Shown here piece after piece: positions 1-14,669 of a stretch of 64,000 nucleotides of DNA. Under the pieces are notes generated by a model that saw only the letters and a program-made list of their open reading frames with translations, did not search any database and had not been told where the DNA came from. A program made the position numbers and the translations under genes. The number at the start of each line of letters is the position of its first letter. The first letter of the stretch is position 1. The stretch is from Stenopsyche tienmushanensis (Eukaryota > Arthropoda > Insecta > Trichoptera > Stenopsychidae), in the NCBI GenBank assembly GCA_008973525.1, contig WACJ01000402.1, positions 1,922,001 through 1,986,000 of the forward strand, in the 5' to 3' direction.

Positions 1-3000
1 CTCGTCGAGGAATGACATTGCGATGGATGCGTTATAAAACAGGTGATCATTTTACCGAGGGGAGCCCTTTAAACGAAGTGCCGGCGAAGGGGGTGGCTGT
101 CGGTAGGGTTGCTACTGTAATTAGTTTGAATATTGCATTTGATGATGATTGCTTGCGGTCGGGAGTCACAATAATGACATCACAGCCGAACCGTGAAATG
201 ATAGGGTGCGGACGACAGAGCTCATCTAACCGTTTTACAACCACTGCCTTCACAATTTAACTCGATACCGGTTTAACGCGCACTGCTGAATATTTTTATC
301 ACTATGACATGGTGTTTTAATTAATTTGTCACGGAGACAGTTGCTCAAATGGCCTAAATCAATTTTAATATTAATCCGTCTTTAAATCGCCGCTCAACTT
401 TGCCGGAATTCCGAGTTTTCGTCATATTTTACGATTTTAAGCAGATGGCAAAGGGAGGAAGACTTGTTAAACAGATGTTAACTTTAAGATCGTTAACCAG
501 GTCGCTAAAACAAAGAGTTAAGAAGAGATTTGCAATTAAGAAGTAATCCTTTTTTTACCTCCCTTGGAGCATTTTCGCTGCGGGGATAAGACTAAAAATG
601 TGTAAATGCTTTTGTCTCTGAATATATTAAAAGCGACGGTCTCTTGCGGCTGAAAATGCATTGTTATTTTTTTAATATAGGAAATAAAGACTCTTAAAGA
701 AAATAAAAGTCGGGTAAAAAAAGTAAAATTTATATCGTTGCCTTCTTTCAACCCCCTCTGAATGCTCGGATGCCTACTTGTATTTAAAAGCGCAGACTAT
801 TCAAATGAATTTATATTTTTTGCCACTTATTCTCGTGATGAAATTCATCGTAGTCAATGATGCTAAATTATAAAATCAGTCAATATGATATTTTTGTGAT
901 GCATTTTTTAAAGGTATATACAAGTAAAACGTAATGTAATTTTAATAGGATAATTTGCATTTCATGTGATCAACTTAATGTTCTGGATGCATTTGTACGT
1001 TAATTGTAAAGCTTCGTCAATTTTCGACGTATGAATTACTTTACCAGTGAAACAGTAGTGGGCAACCCAAATTATGTAGATCCAGCAATACCCAAACGTG
1101 CATAATTTGATGGTTTGTTTGATTAACTAATGAACTGGACACTCTGCAGCTAGCGTACAAATCCAAATATTCCCCATAAAACTTCGCTATAAACTAGGGA
1201 CTAGTACGCGGAACTAAGTCATTAAATTTCAAGGAAAATAATTCAAAACAAATCTGCACAATGGACCGTGGCGGAAAAACTTTCCACCGTCATCTTTCAT
1301 AAATCCAAACGGTAGCCGAGCCGTTGGCAATTGCGGAAATCTCGAAAACCAACCCTGGCCTGCATCCAACACTAATTGAAGAAGAAGCGGGCGAAATACA
1401 ATTGCACATTCTTGGCGTAAAGTCCTCGCCCGGGACCCTAAATCACGATGGAAACAATCACGAAAACAATCGTACACCATTTATAAAGCAACCCCGTCTT
1501 GTATCCATAAAACTCAATCTAAATTCAACACATTGAATCTAGACATGGCCCTAAATTCTTTCATCGTAAATTAAGTCAAACACTTTATATATGGGAAGTA
1601 TATTTATTTTGCTAAAATGTAAAATTTTGTCCAAATATTCATAGACCATCTTTTCACCTCCAAAATAATCTTACAGTTTTTCTACATCCATATTTAATTA
1701 CAAGCACTGCACATACTTTCTGATTCTGTTCAGCGAATGAAAACTATTATCTTTGGGCTAAAATTTTTAAATTTGGATTCGTCCATCCATCAGCATTTAT
1801 CCAATCAGCAATTCTTCAATTTTTATGATAAGAGCAGTGTTTTCTGGTTATTCAATTTGTTGAATTTGAGCTTTTTCAGCGCTATACATTCATAAAGTTC
1901 ACATGAATTCAAGCAGCTTTTCACTGTAGATATGTATTATATGATCAGGTTTCATTTAATTTTGCAGTTAACAGTATAATAAAGTTATCATCAGCAAAGG
2001 TAGTAGATTTTGGACTGCCCGGTCTTTTCCTGTCTTTTAAAGTCTCCTAGTATCTTCTAATGGTATAATACACCCTCTTGATAAAAATTAGAAAAAATCG
2101 TCTTCAAAACGTCGATTCGTTTCAAAATACACTGAAAAAATGTATTGAGTAAGTGCATATTATGATATATTATTAATTGGAAAGGATCTAGCATTAAATG
2201 TTTACGAAATAATACCAAGAATGAATAATAAGTATATATAATTTTTGAACGATATCTTTCTATCTAAAGTTTTTTTCGTTCTGAATGGGACATGAAACGA
2301 AAGCTCTTTATGAAACTTTAGACGATAGATATCTTGAGCTTTTTATTTAACTCATTTATTCCTCCCAATGCAATAAGCGTTCACCAGCTTTTTTCTCATA
2401 TCTGGCGAATTCGAGCACCCAATCGACGATAATCTCGTAGATTCATCTAGGGAACAATGAACCGAAGACATTTGTAACCTTTCGATAACACCATCCCGGT
2501 TAATATCGCGACAAATCCCACAAAAATATTCCGCGAATTTTTCGATGCATCCCGAATGCAATTACGCCACCCCCCTTCTTTCTTTTACGATGATCCCGTC
2601 AATTTGACGCAAAGCATTCGTCGCAGAACACAAATTCGCACCATACCGACGTATCTTAGAATACGACGCCTTCGGCGCGGAACTGCCGATGCCAAATCCT
2701 CACACATTCGGATATTCATCGCACCGAAATAATGGTCCCAATAAAACCGGCGCGGGACCAAAGTCCCGGGACAAATGGGGAGCTTTCGCGATAAAATTAT
2801 TTTCAGTACATCCAGTCCGCTTTGCAGATTCGCCCCGTTGTTTTATTTATACGTCCGTCTGCAGGAGCCCAAAATGCGGGAATATGGGATACACGGGACT
2901 GGAGCTCTATTTATCAGCTATTTTGGCAATCTCTCGCTTACGTTTATCGTACTTTATGATTGCATAACCTTATCTCCAGTTTTTTTTCTCATCCCTCTCT

Positions 3001-3908
3001 CTCTCTCTCTCATCTGGTCCATAACAATATTCACAAAGTCGGTAGACGGCGAGATTGAATAAAATTATATTCCGAAAGAGGATTTGTCTGGATATACACG
3101 CGGGCGGGGTGGATCCTCACAATAAAATATATTTTGAATAAATATATATATTTACTTGCTTCCGTCGTTCTATGTATTGCTATATTAAAAAGACGAAGCA
3201 CTCGTGCTTATTCGATCAAAAGAGCTTAACATTCTGGTATAATCTAATAAATCTTACGCTCATTTTTTTAATATCCTTGCGAAATCAAGATTTATGTTAA
3301 AAGCCCCCTGTCTAGACGTCGTTAAATTCTTTTACGATTATCAAAATTATTTTTATTTATATTCCAAGACAATTTTATGGTGGCGTTTATATTATTTTTA
3401 AAGTGTCAAGTAGATTTATTCAAATTTAGCCATCCATATGTCTGTATGCGACCACAAAGTGGACAAGCACAAGAGCAACATATCATCCATTCCACACGGA
3501 AATATCTTTTATGGTTATGTTTTAAAAAATTATATAATTCAAGCGTATTTTTTTGTACACAGCTATAGAAACATCCAACGAGTCAATCCAATTTTTTTAT
3601 TTACTGTCATTCAAAAATCCAAAAGATTGAATTTACTGCCGGAAAACATTGAGCGAATGGAAATTAGTCGTTTTAACAGGAAATTTATGCCAAAAATCGG
3701 AATTATAAACGACGAAGGAATCATGATTTGAAATTCGCTATGTAAAAATCGTACTTAAATTCTAAAATACAGTATTATGATATTTAGACTGTATTATTTA
3801 TTATTTAATATATACCCTGCAAATTTATATACAGGATGTTTTTCACAACTTTTTTATGAGGTTAAGAGGACCTTTTGCTACGTTTCACACATAGACCCTA
3901 TGTCCTAA

Positions 3909-3966
3909 GTGTCAGGATTGTCGAAATAGAATTGTCGAAAAAAAATTTTTTTTTCAATCCTGACAC
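3909..3966. repeat. Short perfect inverted repeat
   Basis: The 12-base arm GTGTCAGGATTG (3909-3920) recurs as its exact reverse complement at 3955-3966, with a 34-base AT-rich spacer. The rest of 1-4154 holds no gene I can support. It has a (CT)n run near 2996-3010. Confidence 0.6.
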
Positions 3967-4154
3967 AAAAAAACCCTTAACTCCGAAAAAAAATGTTTCG
4001 GTCCATGTGCAAAAAACCTGTATAATCTGCTAATTTCGTACTATTGATATGAGATGATATAAACCCTTAGTAAAAATCAATTTTGATTCATAAAAATTAA
4101 AAAGGAATTACTTCATTTTAGATTATTTACATTAAACTTTTCTTTTAAAGCACA

Positions 4155-4755
4155 TTAACCCTTTGCGATCGTTTGTCTACTCTCAGCCACCAAAGCTTTT
4201 TTAACGTTCCGGTCGTATGTCTGCTCTCAGTCACCACATAAGGAATTATACGAATCTTAACTCTATTCATTCATATATCAGTTTATAACTTCAGTCGTCA
4301 GTCGCCTTTTGAGAATGAAAAAATCCACAAGATACGGAGATACTTCGCAGAATTTCATACTAAAGCTTTACAAATTACGTTTAACTGTAATAAAGATTCT
4401 TGCTTGTTAAAATATTCCAATATTCCGGACCTCCTCAATTTTTTTTGCGGACCCTATACCAACCCTTCTGGCTTAATTTTTCAAACAAAAAAATTTCTTG
4501 GTCAAATATTGGTCAAAATAGATTTTCTTACAATTTTTTCTGTAAATAATTCAACGAAAATATCTTGTTCAAGGATCCGCGGACTCCAGTTTAAGAACCG
4601 CTAGTCTAAACATACATCTAATGTCAATAAAGAACTGATAAATCTTGTTTATCCTTCATAATCTTGCATGCTATGTATCAGGGCTCTTTCAATGGAAATT
4701 AATTCCGACCATCACGATACCCATATCCAAATGTAATACGTCCGCAAAGGGTTAA
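4155..4755. mobile_element. Non-autonomous piggyBac-like element, copy 1 of a composite family
   Basis: Left end TTAACCCTTTGCG (4155-4167) and right end CGCAAAGGGTTAA (4743-4755) form terminal inverted repeats. Each includes the TTAA target expected of piggyBac elements. The interior matches 13621-14230 (for example CTACTCTCAGCCA and the stretch around CTTCGCAGAATTTC) and, to the right, 51166-51300. It encodes no transposase I can see. A hAT remnant is embedded at 4425-4603. Confidence 0.8.
4425..4603. mobile_element. hAT-like remnant (right part) nested in the piggyBac-like element
   Basis: The segment ends GGACTCCAGTTTAAGAACCGC, here given as 4581-4602, the right terminal repeat of the same hAT family seen at 14399-14669 and 50936-51165. 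It is followed by GTCTAAAC at 4604-4611, the same octamer that precedes the left hAT end at 14391-14398, so this is the 8-bp target duplication. The left end of the hAT is missing in this copy. Confidence 0.75.
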
Positions 4756-6006
4756 ACGTCCATATATGCCTGTTCAATTGCTGCTTTTTACTGAATTATG
4801 TTAGAATTCCATTATTAATACATCGCCCAAAAATTGAAATATGTCGATAGTTTGAAGGATTTAATTATTTGAAGGCAAATGTGATGTTTATTTTATTCAC
4901 TAACACTTTGTATTCGGGGTTTATTGGGCGAATTTTTTTATTATTTTAAAATTTAAAATATCGTGGCATAAAATATATTAACATAGGACAAAATTCCTCT
5001 GATTTTAACGTATGGAATTTACAAAAAAAGCATTTTTCCACATTCTGTAAGTGGCACCGATTGATTGTGATTTTTCGTTCCCGCAGGAAATGTGTTGAGA
5101 TAATATCTATGTAAAAAATATTTTTACAAACGCTCATTTCATATTATTAAGGGATACACTAATGGGAATTAAAAGTCATATTTTTATGGATTCACTCCAT
5201 TCTGATGATGATGAATTTGAAGTGTTGAACTCTTAAATTTATAAAAATATCTATATATTTCAATTTTTCTCGATGGACTGTACCACAATGTATGATGGTA
5301 AATATATTCAAAAAATGTGGATGATATTTTTTCGAGATATATCAGACGGGAGCAACATTATAGGTCGGATTGTATATCCGGTTTGAGAAAGCTTGTTGTA
5401 TTGACCCAGTAGAGCTTTCTGCGTCCCTTTGGAGGTACTGCTACACCGGAAATGGAACAAGCCTTCCGATGAGTTTCAGAAAGCGAAGCTCGTATTTCGA
5501 ATCGTCATTTTTTACAGCTTTTATTCTATCGATAAGAAGCTTTTTCGACAACTTCCAAAGTAAGCTTTTCGGATAAGCCCTCCGCTTCGCCGTGTGTGAA
5601 TAAACTTATTTTATTAAAACATTTAATGGCAAGCGAAATACTTTACTAATCAAATGTTATACATTATTCACATAAAATACCAAATGTAATATAAATATTT
5701 AAAAAGTATATTTTTTCCATGATACAATTACTTTCACTATCCTCGTACATTGGCATCCAGGGAAAATACTAAAAGAGGGTGCAAGATGTCAAAATCAAAT
5801 GAATAAGATAAATGTTTGACCTGACATCCGAGGTTACATACACCATCTAGATTATTTTAGTCCCAAAATATATTTTCATAAAATATTTGCAATTCACTTT
5901 TAAAAAAATGCCATCCAATTGAAGTGATTTTTTTAACTTACAATGATTCATAATTAAAACAGAAATATTTTGACTTTAATATCTGTCACAAATATATAGC
6001 AATCAA
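4756..6006. other. Intronic sequence, nothing recognised
   Basis: AT-rich sequence with no gene, RNA or clear repeat that I can support. Confidence 0.5.
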
Positions 6007-6120
6007 TGTTTCGAACTGGAAATGAACCGAAAAAACAGTTATTTTTGGCGGAACAGAAACCGTTACTAAATTACTTATATCGGTTCTGTACACATTTCTA
6101 GAATGAAACCGAAACGTAAT
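6007..6120. repeat. hAT-like terminal-sequence fragment
   Basis: The stretch GTTTCGAACTGGAAATGAACC followed by an aaccg-rich run resembles 21937-22134, which ends CGAAACCCTG. Such (G)GTTTCGAACCGGAACC-type ends are common in small hAT-derived repeats. No target duplication was found, so the boundaries are approximate. Confidence 0.4.
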
Positions 6121-9100
6121 GCTGAGTATAAATCTGCTTTTTATACATATTTAGATAGCTTTTATTTCCCTAAACGTTCCCAGTGTAGCACAAACGACAT
6201 ATTTATGCGTTTATGAATAATATGATGATTATATAAGTTTACTAGTTCATTAAATTCATAAATACAATTAATGGCATTTGTGCACTTTGCTGTATGGTCG
6301 ATTAAAATTGGGCTGCATAATTGAATTAAGCCTTTGAACATTTTACATAACACTTCAGCGATTCCTGTGTGGCTTGAAAACATTAACGTACGAAAATAAA
6401 TTAATTCACCTGGATTATCCGTTTTTATGGTGTCTCTGTATACAAATTTCCTCCCTTCCCTGCGAACATATTCCCGAACATCGTAAAATATTTCTTCAAA
6501 AATAATGTTTCAAACGCGTCCATATTTCGAAGCCGCCGCATTATTATACCCCTACTCCTGGAACACAACCTCCGATGAATGAGTCCTTATACGGCTTTCA
6601 TCCCCTAAATGGTCTTGAGCGGATTTCGACGGAAAACCGCCAAATTAAAAAGGTCAATTAAAACCTTTTCAATGGTTCTCATTTTTGCGGGTCGGCCAAA
6701 TATTTCATCTGGAGGTCGGCAGTAAAAGCGAATTAAAACGAGGCATATGGATAATTTTATTATATTTGAATGTGTGCCAGTTTGGATACATCGACGGCGG
6801 TACGGTGGCGTACGGGAGTGACATCTGAAAAGGGATCTTAGGGAATTAATTTCCGCCTGAAACTTGCCCCGGTTGATAAATCTCCAATCGATCTTCGACG
6901 TACTTGAGAAGTCATTGTTGCGACGTTCACTTTCTATTTGTTATTGTTTATGTTATGGATCTATATAATAAATAAGCTTTGAATGTCTTTCAATCAATAT
7001 ACATACACATTTAAGGACATAATTTTGCGTATGCATCACATACTTTCTGTAATTTATAACCTTTTCATAGGAAAATACTGTCTTGGAGTTTCACAATTTT
7101 TCTCTCAGTTTATAAGAGTATATTTATCGCGTCCCTTATGGCTTAAGATATTTATTTCTTAACGTGACTTTTGTGGCTCTTTGCATACGTAAAACGGGAT
7201 ATATATCATATTCTCTTGTGTGACATGAGTCGTCTTTTTGCGTACATTTTTTTTTTTCTATTTTGATTTCAAATCATCTCTTATATTATACAAAAGCCAC
7301 GCGAAAACTTGCGCGAATTCAAACACATTAAAATGTATCACGTTTTTGTTATACAATATGTTCATTTTGTACACACTTACACTGTCTTCATTTTGATTTA
7401 TTCAATTTCCACTAATTTTGCAAGATCCGATTATTATTTATACGACTTCGTACCCCCGCAAAGAAGACTTCTTCGATATAATTTCAAATTAATTTCCTCC
7501 CCGGGAGTTGCGGTGAATTGTATCTGTTTTTTACCCTGACCTAAGCGTATAAATGACACAAAAAGCTACCCTCCTTTATGATTCTGATATATTTGCAAAG
7601 TTGAGACATTATTCAAACCTACCGACATCTGTATTCTTCCACTGCTCGGCGAACTTTCAAGTGATTATTACTTTTGTTCTACATTCTATTTAATTCGCAT
7701 ACCCTACGAGAGGCTAAATATTTTAACGCAAAACATAGTTGGCTTTTAAGACTTTTAAACTTGTCTAAAAATATGTAATTCCATCCATGAATTTATAGAA
7801 TTTATCGCAACAAATGAGAGATCCTTTCAAGGACTATTTTATATAAAACAAAACGTTATATTCAAAAATATACACAAAAATCACAAAAAAAATATGGATA
7901 TTATCAGGTCAAAAATTCGCGTGCCAATATGATGTAAACATAGCAGTAGTTTTTAAACTGTGTATCAGCATGGTTAAAAATGTTTTATAACCTTATACAA
8001 TATGGCGAATTAAATCCATGTCTTTAAGTAGTGTATAATGGCTAAAGACGCACATATGCTTAAGGGATGCAACCCCTTTAGAGGCTCTAAAAGGAGTAGT
8101 TTTTCATGATTTTTTTAATGGTGATAAAATAATCGTATCATTTTAAATTTTTGACATTATTTTGCTACAACCTTATAGTGTTGATTTATTTTTTTTTTTT
8201 TTAAATAAAAAACAAAATGGCGGAGTTATAAGGTATTCCATTAGGCGCCTTTTCTCGTGATATCAAACGGTTCACCACTTGTCGAAGGTTTACTGTTGAA
8301 CTGAAACCAAAAATAGAAATATTTTGTGATTTTTAATATATGTAAGCAGTCAACAAAGCTATAAACATTTAAAAAAAAGTATAAAATTAAAAATTTAGTA
8401 GGCTTTTTAGTTGAACTTTCATATTTTTTACCATTTTTTTTTGATAATTTTTATCCCAAAAAAATATTTATTTATGCGAAAATCTTAAAATTTTAGCTTA
8501 GTTGGCTAGATAGTAAGAAACATCCCAAAATTTCAGTCAGATCGATCAACAACTTTTTAAGCTACAACTGGCAAACATTTTGAAAATGCAGTTTCAAGAT
8601 AATCTCGTTTAAAGTTTCAATGCGATAAAACTATCAATTTTAGTGACTTAACGATCAACCAATGATTGCAGACGCGTATAATAGATCTTCAGCTTTTTCA
8701 AAAGGTTGATTATCTCTGACTGACTGTATTTTTTGGGCTATACGAGCTGCTTTTATCTCAGAAAGACTGTTGCGATTTTACCTCGCTACCCGCGCTTCAT
8801 CGGTATTTTCAGCAAATACTTTACAGTAGGTGCCAATAATTATATTTAATGTAATTCATCATCTTCAAAATGAAAGCTGTAGTCATTATTAAATATCCCC
8901 GCAGCAACCCGATGAGAATGTGTTAATCACAGGGCCTAAATTTAAATCTATTATACTTGCGTAGATAGAACATATTATATTAATGTCTATAAAATGCTTC
9001 ATGAATCGCAAGAAATTTCGATTTCTGCAACTTCGTTTTGCTTTATCGCTTCAATCCTCCATTTCTCCATTCAAATTTGTCTCGATGACTTTGTACGCTT

Positions 9101-12100
9101 CTAATTTAAAGCTCCTCCAATGTACCCAATTTATATGGACATGTATATTGAGGTATCGTCGACTAATCTAATTATGCCAATTGTATAGCGACACTGGGAA
9201 GATCACGCAATTCTCCCGAATGAGGTGAGCTGCACTCAGGAGAGTTGATCTTAAATGGTTATATTGTTCCTTCTTCCATTTGCATTTAAATTGACTACTA
9301 ATGGACCACGCCGATTCAATTAGTTATTCCTCATTGCCGCACCAGGAGGAGTATTCTTCGTCATTAAGGACGTACTCCCGCCGAGTACAGATGTTCCTTA
9401 AAATAACTGCTCACTCGTGCCAATTTGTTTTCAGCGGAGAGATTTCAGGAGGGATACATTGTGCGGTTCTCTTGCGTATTTGTAATCCGATTCGATAATT
9501 CAATACACGCTGCAAAAAATAACGTCCTCGAGCGAATATAATTAGGGCCAATTCACGCGTTGAAGATCTCGTCGCTTGTCACGTACAATTTTTCGACTTT
9601 ACTGGCTCGCTGTAATTATTCACCTTTGTCTTTTGTCGGGGGGGCCACATTTTCTTCTTTCGGTTTTCTTCAATTTAATTTTCATCTTCATCTGAATGCG
9701 GGTTAATGAAGCTGAAGTCGGAGCGTCTATTTTTCGAGGAGGCTTTTCCGCCATTCAAACGGGGCTAACGCACAAGGACCCAATCGTCGGAAACTGTGTG
9801 TTTCGACGAACGTATTAAGCATTTTAATTCAATATTTCAACTGCTCTATATGTAAATCGAAATTTCGCCTGGATATGCAACGGGCTTATACTGCGCGCAA
9901 CTGTGATTGCATAAGATTCATCTGACAGGCGCTACAACGAAATGACATTAAAAATTGCTATTTTACTTTCGCGATTTAATTTTATACTCCGTTTGTATTA
10001 AAATAATATAAAAATTAGATTTTATCCATTTGCTTAATATGCGGATTTTAAAGCGCTTTGCAAATATTAGTACAAATTAAGCTCAAATGCTTTTGAGGCT
10101 AAATGAGCATAATTTTACTTTTATTACTACAATTATATTTTATAACGCCGCATTTATATGGCGATGAACATTTTCTAAGCGCCATAATGTCGTTATTGTT
10201 TCTGTTTAAATTACATCAGAATTGAATATGCTTATTTTTGCAAAAAAAATCCAAAATATCAACTCGTTTTCTGCATTCACCAAGAGGCAAAACCGCACCA
10301 ACTTCGAGTGGACAAACTGTATAATTTCGCTCCTGTAAAATGTCAAGTGCCTATCGAAAAACCGAGATCCCGCAGTTGATCGGGGTGTAAAATTTTAATT
10401 GGGAGATATTTTTTTCTTCTCTTTTCGCTCTGGTTCCGTCTATTCAGATCCAACAGCCGCATCTGCGCATTTATTACATTTTGTTATCACACAGAATTCT
10501 GTTTTGCCATATTTAATTGTTGAAATTGAGGTCCTGCGATGCATGTATGATATAATGTAATACGCCTCATCATAATACACTAAATCGCACAGGGTCGAAA
10601 TGGAAAATTGGGGGTGTACTGGATAAATTAATACGTCATGATGCGTGCCGCAGTTTATTTGTGCGAATGTATTCTATTGTAAAATTTTCATAATTAATTA
10701 TTACGGGACCATTGAACAAAAGTCATATCAATCTGATTGGAGTGTGCGCTTTTTTATCGTTCAAATATTTGCTCGAGTTGTTTAGATATGTTGTAGTTTA
10801 TATTGTGGTGTCGAAGCCAAAACCATCATATTTAAACGAGTTTGCGCCTATTAAATTCTGAATATTTACTAAGGCTGTTTTAACAATTTTAAGGGTACTT
10901 GTGCGCAGTTAACTGCCTACGATAAACTCCATGGTTTCCTGTTCTCGTACTTCATTCTTCTCGACAAATATTGGACTCATTATCATTTATCATGTTAGGT
11001 CTTCGCTGTCGTTTTACATGTTCGCTATATACGTTTATTGTGTCGTAACGGTATCTTCTTATATAACGACGTTTCGGGTTACAATGCGGTATCCATTTTC
11101 AACATCTTGATAGAATGATATATAAGCTTCAAAGCACTTCTCATTACATTTTTTCTATTCATGCTTATACAGTTTGACTTGAAATTTTTCTTCGACTAAT
11201 TTATAGCTTTAATGCGATTTGCACAAGAAAAATACGTAGTAAGGATTAGCGTTCCTGTAGAAGCGAAAAAAAGCTCTCGCATTCGTCGAATTCGCGTATA
11301 AGCTTCGGCAATTCTCCGGGACCGGAATGTTTAGGCCCTCGGTTCATTTGAAATGCTAAGCCTCCTGCGGCTTCTCCTGTCTCTCCCTTTTTTGACACGC
11401 GTCCTGAGCGATCCTTTTAATAAAATCTGTCAATATAAGTTTCGGAAAATAGCAATACGCCCTTCTTCGCCCTATGTTTCCATGCCGCAATTGTACCTTT
11501 TCCTGACCGTGATGGATGTATTGTCCTACATATAAAATTCTTGTTAGAAAAGTTTCCTTTTTCGTGTATACATATCGTATAAGCTTTTCAGATTGCTTTT
11601 TCCCATCACGATGAATTCAATAATATGAATTTTCCATCGAAATTCTATATCATAAATATTTTTCTACCGTGCAAATCCACTCCCATACATAAATTCTGAT
11701 ACATTATAATACATCATCTTATTCATAACCCGCAGTTGACACATCTATTTAAACCACCATGTATTAGAAACATAATGTACATACAAATAACAATGCGATT
11801 TAATTTAACCAATTACATTTTTATCGTCATACTCTGTAAAATATTTGCATTTATGCTAATATTACTGATAACTCATATATCTGCGTGAATGATCAAAATT
11901 CAATTAAATGCAGCTTTAACAGATAGTTTATATATTACAAAACGTTCCCACAGACACACCAATAAAAGAGATTAGATGTTGATGATGCTAATGTCAAATG
12001 ATCACTTACAATGAAAGCTTTGCACACAAAACAGTTTTTTTTTGCATTAATATTAAATATTTAAGAGTGCCTTTCAATTAATGTGTGTGATATTTCGTTT

Positions 12101-13620
12101 TCTCGAAACTTTGATTTATTTTAGCCATTGAAAATTTAAATTTCGTACGCATATTTGAGTCCATTAAAACATAATGAAATTTGCTTTAATTCCCAATCGT
12201 TTTTCAAGTGTTCCTGCAGAATAAACAAATATACGACAGAGTTTTGCTAAAAATATAATATAAAAATATTTACTTACGAATCGACGAAATGTAAATCTAA
12301 AAATGTTGTTAACGTTAAGCATCATTTTTGTAAATAAAAATGGATATGTAAACAAATCAAAATTGCCATTAAAAATTATTTTTGAATACTTTTTATGCTA
12401 TTTTTCTTTGCGTTAATGCCTTTGCATAGTAAATGTATTTAATAGACAGGCTGGAGCTATTTTGTTTGCGGAGCTTTTAAGCTTTCATCGAAGCTCTATT
12501 GTTCATCAATTACAGATATGAATATTTGCATTTTAAATTCGTCTATAATGTAAATTGTTAAGTCAATATCAATCAATAAGGCTTCGAGGACTTCGAGAGG
12601 GTCAAGTGATATGCTCGGCAGAGCTTCGAAAGCCCAAGATTAATCTGGAGGGCTCGTTAGGGCCTTTCGGTACCGGTAAGTCTTGCTTTCGACATTTATA
12701 AATCGAGCAGGGAATGATTCGGCAGATAAACCAAGGGCCGGGAGCCCTCAACAACTTTAAGAAGTATCGAAAATGAAAGTAATCACGGTAATGGTACCGG
12801 GCCGAGATTTCTCGGCTCTCCCGGTACGTCCTTTAAATGGGCCTCTCGTTAAAACTAATATCACAACTAAACTGACTGCGCCCCGAGCGCACGTGGTGTC
12901 TGCTATTTTTTTTTATTTTTTTGGAATTTCCCTACGAAAAGAAAACAAGATGATTAATACATCATCTCTCATCTGTGACGTGGAAGGCTACATTATTACT
13001 TAACGACGTCGGTGCGTCTTATGAAACGCCTCCAAAGGTCGACACGCATTCTTAGCATCGCATAAGAAGAAATTTGATGAATATATTTTACAACAATTTT
13101 TTCGCTACACCCCATCGACATTAAATAATTTAATCCGGTTCGCTAATCTTGCATCAATAATTTATCACTTAATTTTGTATTGAACGAGGCTACTTAGAGT
13201 GATGGATAGATGGGAAGAATACTTAATTCCGCCTTGATGTTTGAGAACTAATATACTCTAATGAAAGTTACTTTGTTAAAGTTTACCCCTGTTTCTCTCG
13301 AGTTCTGCACAAATACAGCCTGCGCTTGCTGTGTAAAAACGATTAATTTGCTCTTAAAGAACCCTTCCGTACGAGCAAAGCATGATTCTTACATCTTATA
13401 GAACTCTTCAAATTATTAGGACTGAATTCTGTGAAATGCGAAGTTTTAATCGAAATCTCTTCACGAAGGCAATATCCACTATAGCGCAATAATTAATTAC
13501 GAAATACTATTAACTCAATTTTATTCACTGTACAGTTAAATAATATTACATTATATCTATTTACTAATTAATTAAACATCTAAATTTAAAACCATTCAGA
13601 TGTAACAAAGATGTATATTG
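6121..13620. other. Intronic sequence, mostly unrecognised
   Basis: No supported gene. At 8038-8061 the sequence GGCTAAAGACGCACATATGC is, in reverse, close to the subterminal part of the TTAACACATTCC piggyBac-like family (28241, 47341). The surrounding 7.95-8.6 kb may therefore be an old internal piece of such an element, which I cannot delimit. The remainder shows only homopolymer runs and short AT-rich repeats. Confidence 0.4.
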
Positions 13621-14398
13621 TTAATCCTTTGCGGTCTACTCTCAGCCAACAAAGCTTTTTTACCGTTCCAGTCGCATGTCTGCTCTCAGCCACCACAACA
13701 AGGAACCATACGAATCTTAACTCTATTCATTCATATATCAGTTTATAACTTCTCTGAATGCTCTTTATCCTTTGCGGTCACTAAATAATTTAGACATTTT
13801 TAATATGAAACATTTTATTTTTCTTTCAATTTTTAAGTTATTATTTAATAAAACACTATTAATTTTAAATTTTATTTTGTATATTCGTTAGTTTTGGACA
13901 CAATACGCAAAATAAAATAACATGATTTAAATCTGAGTGGAGGAAAATTTAAAAAACAAAATGTCGAGCCACACTCGACATAGGACCGCAAAGAGCTAAG
14001 TGTCTATATGACCTTATTATGAACCAAAACACTCCTCCGAAAAATCAGATATAATGAATCTCAATATTAAAAAATGCTGTTTTTCCACACTTGCCATGCA
14101 GAACACCGTGGCGAGTCAGTCGCCTTTTGAGAGTGAAGAAATCAACAAGCTTCGGAGATACTTCGCAGAATTTCTAATAAAGCTTTACAAATTACGTTTA
14201 ACTGTAATAAGGCAATCTCGCTTGATAAGATATTCAAAAATATTACTCCAAAATGGCAAAAAGAAAGTCACCGAAGGAAGCGTAGTCGAAAACCAGGACT
14301 GCATATTGGAGACTGCTTTCAAAGATACCACACAATGGAGAATATAAAATATAATTTTTAAATAAAAACATGTTATTGAAACACATTGTTGTCTAAAC
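13621..14398. mobile_element. piggyBac-like element, copy 2 of the composite family (left part)
   Basis: The left end TTAATCCTTTGCGGTCTAC begins at 13621 with TTAA. The interior is homologous to 4155-4420, but copy 2 carries about 350 extra bases at 13760-14110 (a nested small element plus more sequence). A 98-codon open frame at 14054-14347 spans part of it; I do not recognise its product and it may be a transposase relic. The element is interrupted by the hAT at 14399. Its right half is missing because a mariner fragment follows the hAT. Confidence 0.7.
13764..13999. mobile_element. Small nested MITE with CCTTTGCGGTC-type ends
   Basis: TTTATCCTTTGCGGTC at the left and GACCGCAAAGAGCTAA at the right are near-complementary. 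They resemble the ends of the host piggyBac-like family with decayed TTAA. A short palindrome, GTCGAGccacaCTCGAC, lies just inside the right end. It is absent from the related copy at 4155-4755. Confidence 0.55.
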
Positions 14399-14669
14399 CA
14401 GCGGTTCTTAAACTTGTGTAGTCTTCAGACCCCTTCTTGAGCAAAATTTCTTTCTCGGAACCCCTCAAATTTTTTTGACGGACTCTATCCCAATCCTTCT
14501 GATTTAATTTCTCAAACAAACAAAAATTTCTTGGTCAAAATAAATCTTCTTACAATGTTTTCTGTAAATAATTCCACAAAAAAACTTGTTCAAGTATGAT
14601 TTTAATTTTTTGCGAACCTCCGGTAATGCCTTCGCGGAGCCCCAGGGATCCGCGGACTCCAGTTTAAGA
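14399..14669. mobile_element. hAT-like non-autonomous element, left end intact
   Basis: It starts CAGCGGTTCTTAAAC at 14399, directly after the octamer GTCTAAAC (14391-14398) that also flanks the right end in the related copy at 4604-4611. The right end, CCAGTTTAAGAACT, is complementary to the left end but runs straight into mariner sequence without the octamer. The interior matches 4425-4603 and 50936-51165. No transposase is encoded. The terminal repeat resembles SPIN-type hAT ends (CAGCGGTTCTCAA). Confidence 0.75.
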